This document shows positions 1 to 6,583 of a stretch of DNA of 7,510 nt, piece by piece (within the stretch, counting starts at the first letter, position 1; the number at the start of each line of letters is the position of its first letter). Made by a program: the position numbers and the translations under genes. Under the pieces are notes generated by a model, which made no database searches, was not told the origin of the DNA, and was given only the letters and a program-made list of their open reading frames with translations. Source of the stretch: Spirochaetaceae bacterium (GTDB lineage Bacteria > Spirochaetota > Spirochaetia > B11-G9); contig DAOWMA010000092.1 in the NCBI GenBank assembly GCA_030643345.1, forward strand, positions 1-7,510. Direction: 5' to 3'.

Positions 1-311
1 GAATATATTATTCTATCAAATATTTCAGATGCACTATTGAGATCAATCAGAAGTGATGACAGTGCAGATACCGTAACTTTGGATACCATATAATAATCTG
101 AATTAAGGATAGTTAAACCTGTCATATCATCTTTTTCGGCAAAGTGAGAGATCTCTACCGGTTTGTCAGTTAATTTTTCCGTATTTATATTTTCATCAAT
201 TCCATAACCGGCTTTCTCAGTGGTTATATTATTCAGTGCTATAAGTTTGATATTGAATAAAAATAAAAAAGTAAGTGCTATCAAAATTTTTGAGATATTT
301 TTGTGTTTCAA
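1..311 (-). CDS. Secreted protein of unknown function, N-terminal part (partial, TTG start)
   Basis: The open frame runs 103 codons from the TTG at 311 to the window edge without a stop; the gene continues beyond it. The first residues (KHKNISKILIALTFLFLF, then NIKLIALNN) form a signal peptide with a basic start and hydrophobic core, probably cleaved after about residue 24. No lipobox Cys is seen, so a periplasmic or outer-membrane location is likely. The mature start is polar (TTEKAGYGIDENINTEKLTDK), followed by GLTILNSDYYMVSKVTVSAL and LLIDLNSASEIFDRIIY at the edge. I recognise no family. Position right after an initiating sugar transferase would suit a polysaccharide export or assembly protein, but no diagnostic motif of one is visible. 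The 18-nt gap and good ribosome binding site indicate it is the next gene of the same operon. The region is AT-rich, like the DUF4422 gene. Confidence 0.65.
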   Translation of the reverse strand, partial: MKHKNISKILIALTFLFLFNIKLIALNNITTEKAGYGIDENINTEKLTDKPVEISHFAEKDDMTGLTILNSDYYMVSKVTVSALSSLLIDLNSASEIFDRIIY

Positions 312-320
312 ATTTTTTTG

Positions 321-325
321 TCCTC
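321..325 (-). promoter_or_regulatory. Ribosome binding site supporting a TTG start at 311
   Basis: GAGGA lies 9 nt before a TTG, in the 18-nt gap after the sugar-transferase stop. No ATG or GTG with a Shine-Dalgarno site lies nearby in this frame, and the sequence straight after the TTG encodes a textbook signal peptide. This makes the TTG the likely start. Confidence 0.6.
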
Positions 326-329
326 TATC

Positions 330-1004
330 TCAATAAGCACCTGTTTTTTTAATAACTATATACAGGGTCCTTATTATTATCCCAATATCCTTCAGAAAAG
401 TGTTACTGTTCACATATTCAATATCCATCATGACTCGTTCCTCATAACTGACATCACTGCGGCCTGATACCTGCCAGATACCGGTTATTCCCGGTCTGAC
501 AGTAATCAGGGAATCGAAATAACCACTGTATTTTTCTATTTCTTTCTTAACTATGGGTCTCGGACCCACCAGCGACATATCACCCATAATGACATTTATC
601 AACTGAGGAAGCTCATCCAGACTTGTCTTTCTAAGAATAGTACCAATACCCCGTACAACCCTTGGATCATGCTCAAGCTTAAAACCTCCCAGGAACTCTT
701 TATAGAGAGACGGGTTGCTTATTTTCCAATCTTCAAGAATTTTTTCTGCTTCAGGAACCATAGTTCGGAATTTTATACATTTAAAATACTGACCACCCCT
801 ACCTACCCTCCGATGTACAAAAAAAACAGGATAATCAAAGTTCTTCATCTTAATTATAAGCATTAGAACTAAGAACAAAGGAGATAGCAGAAAAAGAGAA
901 ACAGATCCGAATAGAATATCAAATATTCTCTTCAATAATTGCTGTTTCCTGATTGATTTTTTTAAATTGAAATAAGACTCAAAATTTGTTGTTGTAATAT
1001 CCAT
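330..1004 (-). CDS. Bacterial sugar transferase (undecaprenyl-phosphate sugar-phosphate transferase), catalytic domain only
   Basis: This 224-residue monotopic phosphoglycosyl transferase moves a sugar 1-phosphate from a nucleotide sugar to undecaprenyl phosphate, the first step of many capsule, O-antigen and exopolysaccharide pathways. Visible are the N-terminal membrane re-entrant helix (about 27-52) with its Ser-Pro kink (41-42), KFRTM (78-82), the catalytic Asp-Glu dyad in KTSLDELPQL (D130, E131), GDMSLVGPRP (141-150), RPGITGIWQVSGR (170-182) and the standard GAY C-terminus. The NPSLYKEF..GFKLEHDPR stretch (97-115) resembles WbaP/WcaJ-type enzymes, yet the four-helix and CoA-binding-like N-terminal domains of those enzymes are absent. 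The start is well supported: AAAGGA lies 8 nt before the ATG, inside the end of the DUF4422 gene. The sugar (Gal, Glc or another) cannot be deduced. It shares an operon with the DUF4422 gene, which may add a later sugar. Confidence 0.95.
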   Translation of the reverse strand: MDITTTNFESYFNLKKSIRKQQLLKRIFDILFGSVSLFLLSPLFLVLMLIIKMKNFDYPVFFVHRRVGRGGQYFKCIKFRTMVPEAEKILEDWKISNPSLYKEFLGGFKLEHDPRVVRGIGTILRKTSLDELPQLINVIMGDMSLVGPRPIVKKEIEKYSGYFDSLITVRPGITGIWQVSGRSDVSYEERVMMDIEYVNSNTFLKDIGIIIRTLYIVIKKTGAY

Positions 1005-1006
1005 CT

Positions 1007-1774
1007 TTAAATTCCTTTGTATTTCCTTTTTAGAAAATTGTATATTTTACCCGGCCAAAAAATTCTAAATGTATTGGCTACAGGAAGTTTTTTTACTGTC
1101 AATCTGTTCTTCATTACCCACACATTGAGGAGACGCTCTCCCAGAAAACCAAAAACCCTCTCCTGATAGGAATCGTAATTTTGAAAATCTATGTTCTCTT
1201 CCACTCTAAAAAGTATTCCAAAAAGCCAGTCTGAATATTTTTCAAACAACTTTTCGTTCATAATAAACATGTTGTATAGATGAAGAGATCTCTTTTTCAT
1301 TACTTCTTCAAAGGCTTCTGTATACTCAGGATGGTGCTTTCCAATAATTTCTCTTACTTTCTGCAAATCAGAATGGTTGTGAGCATTTGCATAATGACTT
1401 TCCACAGATTCTATGAAATAATTTCTTTTTTTTGGAAGAATGATTTCATATTTTTTCATTATTCTTAATACGTCATCTTCACTTAACAGATAGGTATCAG
1501 GTTTTTTTGTAATAGGTGCAAGTATCTTTGCTATTAAGCTTTTTGAAAAATACCTTCTGTAATGACATAAGCCTATGTAATCGGTATTAAAATTTTTCCA
1601 GATCCAGTACTGTGCAGTAAGCTCACTGTATGACCTGTTTTTTTCTGCAATATTTTCTCCTGTATTATCACAAAAACCAGGCATATTTTTAATACAGGCC
1701 CCTCCTACCCGAAGGGGCAGGTGTATTTCATTTTCCAGAAATTCATTTTTATGTGTTACAACAAATATTTTCAT
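1007..1774 (-). CDS. DUF4422 family protein, putative surface-polysaccharide glycosyltransferase
   Basis: This 255-residue protein has no signal peptide and is complete for the family. DUF4422 hallmarks are visible: a start like KIFVVTHK, then DNTGENIAEKNRSYSEL (36-52) with TAQYWIWKN, followed by DYIGLCHYRRYF (65-76), a central His-rich part (SHYANAHNHSDL, 126-137), HLYNMFIM (165-172) and ERVFGFLGERLLNVW (205-219). Family members occur in capsule and O-antigen clusters and are treated as glycosyltransferases; the donor and acceptor sugars are unknown. The last codons are basic (KRKYKGI) and may help membrane association. It starts 9 nt after the barrel stop, with only a weak purine run (GAGGGG, more than 10 nt away), so it may depend on coupled translation. 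It ends 2 nt before the sugar transferase, whose ribosome binding site is in its last codons. Sample rows within it are only 27-28% GC against about 52% in the ATPase gene. Confidence 0.85.
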   Translation of the reverse strand: MKIFVVTHKNEFLENEIHLPLRVGGACIKNMPGFCDNTGENIAEKNRSYSELTAQYWIWKNFNTDYIGLCHYRRYFSKSLIAKILAPITKKPDTYLLSEDDVLRIMKKYEIILPKKRNYFIESVESHYANAHNHSDLQKVREIIGKHHPEYTEAFEEVMKKRSLHLYNMFIMNEKLFEKYSDWLFGILFRVEENIDFQNYDSYQERVFGFLGERLLNVWVMKNRLTVKKLPVANTFRIFWPGKIYNFLKRKYKGI

Positions 1775-1783
1775 TAAACAGTA

Positions 1784-3049
1784 CTACTTCCCCTCTCTTA
1801 GACTTCCGCTCAGCTTTGCACCAATAACTACACTGTATTTCCGATCAAGTACATCAAGATTCTCTGTTACATAAGAACTATTCTCTCTGCCGAAGAACAT
1901 GGGTACAGCAAAGCCAAGTTCCAAATTCTCTAAAGGAGCAAAGCTAACACCTGGAAGCAAATATCCGGATGAGTCGCTGAGGTCTATCTTAATTTGAGTG
2001 AATAATTTTAACTTCTTATTAAATGTTTTTAAACTCATATTAAATGCAAGGTTATGTCCCCAAAAAAGCGGAAACTGCGCACCATATACTTCCAGTTCCG
2101 ATTCTTCACCATTAAACAGATATTCACCGTTCACTTCCAAATTTCCATTAAAATGGTCGAAATAAAAACCTGCACTTAAAGATTTATCAAAGGGATTATC
2201 GACCTTTCCCTCAGGTGTTGGAACTTCTGTATCCGGAGCATTAAAATCATAGGACCCAAGGGCCTCCCCGTAGATTTCATATTTGCCAAGTATGGTTGTA
2301 CTACCATAAAATACAGACCTAAAATGCATATCTTTCTGATAAAATCCTGCAATGCTGATATCTATTCCGCTAAGGGCCAGGTTAAATTTCCCTCCAAGAC
2401 CAAACTCTTCCAATTCCGGTAATGCAGGATCAGTAAAGTATCCATCCCGTGTATAAAAAAGTGCTTCAAACCCTCCAACCCCTACAGGTATATTAAGTTT
2501 TACAGCATAATTTCCAGTTTCCTCTTCAGGGAAATCATCCGGAAGTCTTGCAGGAAGATTGGTATATGGAAAGTTTCTTGAAATACCCCAGGTAACATTC
2601 TGCCGTCCGGCACGGAAAAACAAGCAGTCTGCAACAGTATAGTCGGCAAAAAACTCAGTAACCTCCGGTTCGAAACCAGGATAAGTCAATGTGTATTTCT
2701 GGAGTACACGAAAAACAGGAGATACCTGCGTATCCAAAGATATGACTGATGAATTTTTCAGGAATGCGCTGTCCTGGATTTCTCCGGGGAGAGTCATTGA
2801 ACCTAATGAATACCCCAGATTAAGATTGAAGCTTGTGTATATACTGAAGCTTTCATTTCTTAAAATATCTTTCAGTAAATCGACATCTTCTGAGGTTTCC
2901 TTATCCGGTACTTCCTCAATCTCTGAACTTTCTTCAAAAAGGGAATCTATATCAAGCTCATATTCAGAGGGCCCGGATTCCTGACTGAAAATAGAAATTA
3001 CGGCCAGCAGGAACAGAGCTGCAGGTAAAAGACCTTTAAAGTTGATCAT
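1784..3049 (-). CDS. Probable outer-membrane beta-barrel protein with acidic N-terminal segment
   Basis: This 421-residue secreted protein belongs to no family I can name with certainty. A signal peptide (residues 1 to about 22, cleavage near IFSQ) is followed by a strongly acidic, probably disordered segment (24-60) rich in Glu, Asp and Ser. The rest reads as amphipathic strands with short turns: SFSIYTSFNLNLGY (67-80), LFFRAGRQNVTWG (143-155), ISIAGFYQKDMHFRSVFYG (231-249), SAGFYFDHFNGNLEVNGEYLF (292-312), LAFNMSLKTF (334-343), LKLFTQIKIDL (347-357) and YSVVIGAKLSGSL (405-417). This is typical of an outer-membrane barrel; AGRQNVTWG resembles a strand seen in porin-like barrels. The C-terminus ends in REGK and lacks the usual terminal aromatic of a BAM signal. 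The ATG overlaps the LolA-like stop, implying co-production. By position it may be the outer-membrane partner of the transporter, as acceptor, export pore or cargo; this is inference. Confidence 0.7.
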   Translation of the reverse strand: MINFKGLLPAALFLLAVISIFSQESGPSEYELDIDSLFEESSEIEEVPDKETSEDVDLLKDILRNESFSIYTSFNLNLGYSLGSMTLPGEIQDSAFLKNSSVISLDTQVSPVFRVLQKYTLTYPGFEPEVTEFFADYTVADCLFFRAGRQNVTWGISRNFPYTNLPARLPDDFPEEETGNYAVKLNIPVGVGGFEALFYTRDGYFTDPALPELEEFGLGGKFNLALSGIDISIAGFYQKDMHFRSVFYGSTTILGKYEIYGEALGSYDFNAPDTEVPTPEGKVDNPFDKSLSAGFYFDHFNGNLEVNGEYLFNGEESELEVYGAQFPLFWGHNLAFNMSLKTFNKKLKLFTQIKIDLSDSSGYLLPGVSFAPLENLELGFAVPMFFGRENSSYVTENLDVLDRKYSVVIGAKLSGSLREGK

Positions 3050-3813
3050 CGGCCGATGTTCTCCAGAAATGTCTTTGAAAATACCGAATTGGGAACAGAT
3101 TTAAGGGAAGGTCCGGCAATTGTTATCTGTGTTTTTTCATGAACAAATTTCCCACCTATAATTGCTCCTGCCAGGTTATCAATAAATAAGATTCTGACAG
3201 GTACATACTTATTACCAGTCAGCTGATAATCGGGTATAGCTGTTGTCCTCAGCAACTGTCCTGACAGGCTGTAGTCTTCTGTTTTTCGTACAAGACCATC
3301 ATCACTGATCCAGATTCTCATAAGAGGATAGGTAACTTCATTGTTGTTTGCTTTAAGTTCAAGAAGCCAGCAGTCAAATCTACCCAGCTTGACCCTTTCT
3401 CCTTCCAGAACATCATAATCCAATGCCAGAGTTGAACGGGTAAAGTCCGAGTTCCGGGCATTGGAATTCTGAAACCTTTCTTTCGAGCTTGTGGAATTAA
3501 AACGCCTGCTTTCCGGATCGTAGAACCAGAGGGTATCTTCCATTTTAAGGTATCCCTGTCCTTTACTGATCTCCGGTTTAAGAATAATAATTACATATTT
3601 TTTATCAGAGTCCCTTCTAAAAACAGCCGAAACTGTTGTAGTCTGCCCTTGACCCGGTCTGTCCTGTACTATTGTATATTCAGCACTGAAATCACTGTCC
3701 GGAAAGTTTACCAGCCCATCTGCTTTTTCCAAAAGTTCTGTAAAATCCACACCATATAAAAACACGGTAAATAGAAGATAAAAGCAGGCAGCAATATATT
3801 TTCTCCTGATCAT
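3046..3813 (-). CDS. Outer-membrane lipoprotein-sorting protein, LolA-like periplasmic carrier
   Basis: This 255-residue secreted protein starts with a basic N-terminus and hydrophobic core (residues 1-20), with probable signal peptidase I cleavage after FLYG. There is no lipobox: Cys10 lies inside the core, so it should be soluble in the periplasm. The body matches the LolA-like family that uses RND or ABC partners: a strand-rich fold with GQGYLKMEDTLWFYDPESRR (85-104), the SSKERFQNSNARNSDFTRS region (109-127) and a second half with RIWISDDGLVRKTEDYS (166-182). It is longer than E. coli LolA, as usual for this branch. The ATG follows GGAGG by 6 nt and overlaps the permease stop (ATGA), and its own stop overlaps the barrel gene in the same way. 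The likely role is to accept a lipidated substrate from the ABC complex and deliver it to the outer membrane. I see no LolB-like lipoprotein here; the next gene may be the acceptor. Confidence 0.85.
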   Translation of the reverse strand: MIRRKYIAACFYLLFTVFLYGVDFTELLEKADGLVNFPDSDFSAEYTIVQDRPGQGQTTTVSAVFRRDSDKKYVIIILKPEISKGQGYLKMEDTLWFYDPESRRFNSTSSKERFQNSNARNSDFTRSTLALDYDVLEGERVKLGRFDCWLLELKANNNEVTYPLMRIWISDDGLVRKTEDYSLSGQLLRTTAIPDYQLTGNKYVPVRILFIDNLAGAIIGGKFVHEKTQITIAGPSLKSVPNSVFSKTFLENIGR

Positions 3814-5117
3814 ACTTTACCTCCGGATAAAGAATCAGATAAATTCAATTTTGATATTAACATTGAGGGAATAAAAACTGCCGGTAAAGCGGCAAGCATA
3901 AGAACCAGTATATTTCTTAGGATTGTAATTACTGTAAATGAGGCAGTTAGTTTCCCTTTGTCCATAAATATTTCAAATCCGGGAATCCAGGAGAATGAGA
4001 AAAGTGAAATTAACCTGAGTACCCCCAGAGCTGTTAAAAAACCAGCAGCTATTGCAAGAAGGAAAAGCAGAGAAGCTTCCATAACTAAAATAATTCGTAC
4101 ATTCCTGATGGACAAACCAATAGCCTGCATGGTCCCGATCTCTACTGTTCTTTCATGAAGAATTAAAGAATAGGTAACTGAAATACTTAACATAACAATA
4201 AGAACCATAATGACATATAAAAAATATGAAATTAGTTCCATAGCAGTTAAAAGATCTGCCACCTGCGATACATAGACCTGCAGGGGAATAGTAAAATACC
4301 GTACACCCTCCCATTGCCGGTCCATCTGAAAAGTTAGTTCTTTCTTGTTATGAACAGGAGGGCTAAAGGCCAGCCTGCTCTTAAGAACAGCATAGAGGCG
4401 GTCCGTTTTTTCCTGTATATCCCTTAAATCCTGAAAGTACAAACCAAGAGAAGAATATTGCTCTACTTCCATTCCCAGAAGTTGATTCAGATAACGGCGG
4501 TCTACGAAGCTTTTATAGGACCCGAAGATACTGTTATCTTTAATAATTCCCTGGACTATGAAAGTGCCTGTGTTTTTCTGACCTGTCCTGGTATTCACCT
4601 GGAGGGTCAACTGGTCCCCCTTAAGGACTTTAAGCTCCCCGGCAGTAAGTTCTGATATTAGAATACCATTGGTGCCGGTTAAATCATTTTCCGGGGCACT
4701 GCCTTCAACATACTGTAAGTTCAGAAAATCTTCTTTTTCAACTTCCCAGTCTACTCCAAAGACATTCTTCTGCCTTACTGCTTTTCCGTTAAAATAAAGA
4801 AGTCCCTCCCGAAAGTAGCTGGTCCTGCGAACGACCCTTACCGGAGAAATACCTGACTCTTCCACTGCCCGGATAATTTTCTCATCATCGTTTACAAGTA
4901 AAAAACCTGATGGTTTTTCCATACCAAACACAAAGATATGCCCTGCATAATGGTTTTCTGAAGACCGGAAAACACTTTGTGTCATTCCCTCTTTTAATGA
5001 ACTCATTACGGTTATAACAGCAAATCCAAAACTTAAGGCTATCAGCAGAAATATATAACGTCTGAAATGACCGGTCAGATATTTAAACGCAAGATTTAAC
5101 TTATATAAAAAATGCAT
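3810..5117 (-). CDS. ABC transporter permease, FtsX/MacB (LolC/E-like) family, second subunit
   Basis: This 435-residue protein has the same four-helix plan as its upstream neighbour but is clearly different in sequence. It has TM1 (about 21-39) after an amphipathic start (LNLAFKYLTGHFRR), a periplasmic domain (about 40-290), TM2 (292-318), the coupling segment HERTVEIGTMQAIG (321-334), TM3 (342-372) and TM4 (394-418). Two different permeases plus one ATPase is the LolCDE arrangement rather than the homodimeric MacB one. The ATG at 5117 follows AAGG by 7 nt, and that site lies in the final codons of the first permease gene. The 3' end overlaps the LolA-like gene by ATGA. In the Lol model one permease binds LolA through a periplasmic hook loop and the other binds the cargo. 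I cannot recognise a hook in either protein by eye, so these roles are unassigned. Confidence 0.92.
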   Translation of the reverse strand: MHFLYKLNLAFKYLTGHFRRYIFLLIALSFGFAVITVMSSLKEGMTQSVFRSSENHYAGHIFVFGMEKPSGFLLVNDDEKIIRAVEESGISPVRVVRRTSYFREGLLYFNGKAVRQKNVFGVDWEVEKEDFLNLQYVEGSAPENDLTGTNGILISELTAGELKVLKGDQLTLQVNTRTGQKNTGTFIVQGIIKDNSIFGSYKSFVDRRYLNQLLGMEVEQYSSLGLYFQDLRDIQEKTDRLYAVLKSRLAFSPPVHNKKELTFQMDRQWEGVRYFTIPLQVYVSQVADLLTAMELISYFLYVIMVLIVMLSISVTYSLILHERTVEIGTMQAIGLSIRNVRIILVMEASLLFLLAIAAGFLTALGVLRLISLFSFSWIPGFEIFMDKGKLTASFTVITILRNILVLMLAALPAVFIPSMLISKLNLSDSLSGGKV

Positions 5118-5119
5118 AG

Positions 5120-6583
5120 TTATCCCTTATTTATCGCTGCTGCGGGTTCAACTTTTATGGCACAATGCACTGGATATATTGAGGAGAAAAATCCGAGAAA
5201 GACAGATACCGCCAGGCTGATCAGAAAAACACTGATACTTGCCTCAATGTGGAAATACTCCTGCCCTAGCATGCTCCGGAGCAGCTGGTTGGCAACAGGC
5301 AGTTCCATTTTGTTTAATGCATTAATTATTATTGTTCCTGTCCCTATGCCGAGTAATCCGGCTGTGAAAGAAAGGACCATATTTTCTATAAAGATAAGGG
5401 AGAATATATATAAGGATGTTGTTCCCAGAGCTCTCATGGTTCCTATCTCTCCGGTACGCCTGAATATGGAAATAAGGAGTATATTGGTTACTGCAATAAT
5501 TCCGGCAACTCCGACCAGAATTAGTCCTCCGTTGAAGGCAGCCTTCAAAAGCAGTACCAAAAGGGCTGATTTCCCTGCAGCCTGACGCCAGTCCACAGCT
5601 TCTGCAGAATATGGGGCAAGTCTTATATTCAAATCTTTTATAAGTGCTTTGGAGGATACTCCTTCTTTAATTTTAAGAAGAATAAAATTCCAGCTTCCAC
5701 CGTTCCAATCAGGATTTTTTTCATCTGAAGTTTCAATATCATCTAATGAAAATTGCCTTGTCAAATCATCCAGAAGGGAAAAACTTCCATTCTCAATAAT
5801 TTCATCTGTACTTTTCTCTATTCCAAAAAGAGAATCCAGGTTACCAGTCAGAAGATCTGTTGCCTCTTTCGGAGGAGTGTAATCCGAATCAGAGGCAAGC
5901 ATTATCGAATTTAAAGCCCTAAGGGTCTGGGGATCTGTCAGAATAATTTCATCCATTACAGGTGTGGAATTTTTATAGCTGTATATGCAGACCAATGGAA
6001 GTTCTCTAATTTTAAAACCTGAGTGTCCCATAGTGCTGAATAGAAGAGGAGTACCGATAACCGGTTTCTTCCCTGTTTCCCTCTCTATTAACAGGGCCCT
6101 CCCGGCACTTATCATTGCTCCCCGCTGCCCCGGAATAAGTATCTGTCCTTCCCTTACTTCTATATCATTAAAAAGCTGAAAGTAGGTCCGGGCATCAACC
6201 CCGAACAGGGGGACATTATAGCGCCGGCCGTTGATATCCATTACTGCTGCTCCTGAAACCTGAGAGGAGAGGGCTTCTACCCGCCTGTCCTGTTCCATGA
6301 GTGATAAAATTTCATTGTACTGCTCAATAACCGGTATGGGAATAAACTCCCCTATTGCCGGAGTATTTGGACCAAAAAGACTTATGGAGCTCTGTGACCT
6401 GGCTTTAATTACTATATCTCCTGTAAAACTTTCGGTGTAGGAGTTCATCAGCCTTCGCCCGGACTCTGTTATTACTGAATTTCCCATAAAAAAAACAGCA
6501 ATAATTAACATGATCAGTGTTAAAATTATAATTGTATTTCGTAAATTACGGACCAGGTTTCTTAAGGCCATAATAAGGATCAA
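5120..6583 (-). CDS. ABC transporter permease, FtsX/MacB (LolC/E-like) family, first subunit
   Basis: This 487-residue inner-membrane protein has the MacB topology of four helices. TM1 is at about 17-38, followed by a large periplasmic domain (about 39-340), then TM2 (341-374), TM3 (391-422) and TM4 (449-469). After TM2 comes RRTGEIGTMRALG (375-387), the conserved coupling segment of FtsX-type permeases that contacts the ATPase. The periplasmic part fits the MacB_PCD fold but carries an Asp/Glu-rich stretch at about 230-292 that makes it longer than in its partner. The TTG start is chosen because a good AAGGAG lies 7 nt upstream; starting at the ATG four codons later would remove only MILI and not change the topology. 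The gene ends 2 nt before the second permease, whose ribosome binding site lies in its last codons. It probably forms a heterodimer with that protein, as LolC and LolE do. Which of the two corresponds to LolC or LolE cannot be told. Confidence 0.92.
   Translation of the reverse strand: MILIMALRNLVRNLRNTIIILTLIMLIIAVFFMGNSVITESGRRLMNSYTESFTGDIVIKARSQSSISLFGPNTPAIGEFIPIPVIEQYNEILSLMEQDRRVEALSSQVSGAAVMDINGRRYNVPLFGVDARTYFQLFNDIEVREGQILIPGQRGAMISAGRALLIERETGKKPVIGTPLLFSTMGHSGFKIRELPLVCIYSYKNSTPVMDEIILTDPQTLRALNSIMLASDSDYTPPKEATDLLTGNLDSLFGIEKSTDEIIENGSFSLLDDLTRQFSLDDIETSDEKNPDWNGGSWNFILLKIKEGVSSKALIKDLNIRLAPYSAEAVDWRQAAGKSALLVLLLKAAFNGGLILVGVAGIIAVTNILLISIFRRTGEIGTMRALGTTSLYIFSLIFIENMVLSFTAGLLGIGTGTIIINALNKMELPVANQLLRSMLGQEYFHIEASISVFLISLAVSVFLGFFSSIYPVHCAIKVEPAAAINKG

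Noticed and set aside
2691..2984. Plus-strand, serine-rich open frame of 97 codons
   Set aside because: Its serine-rich end is the reverse reading of the acidic segment of the barrel gene; it shows no domain of its own.
5112..5585. Plus-strand open frame of 157 codons
   Set aside because: It lies antisense within the conserved membrane half of the first permease, has no recognisable domain, and is explained by the composition of the minus-strand gene.
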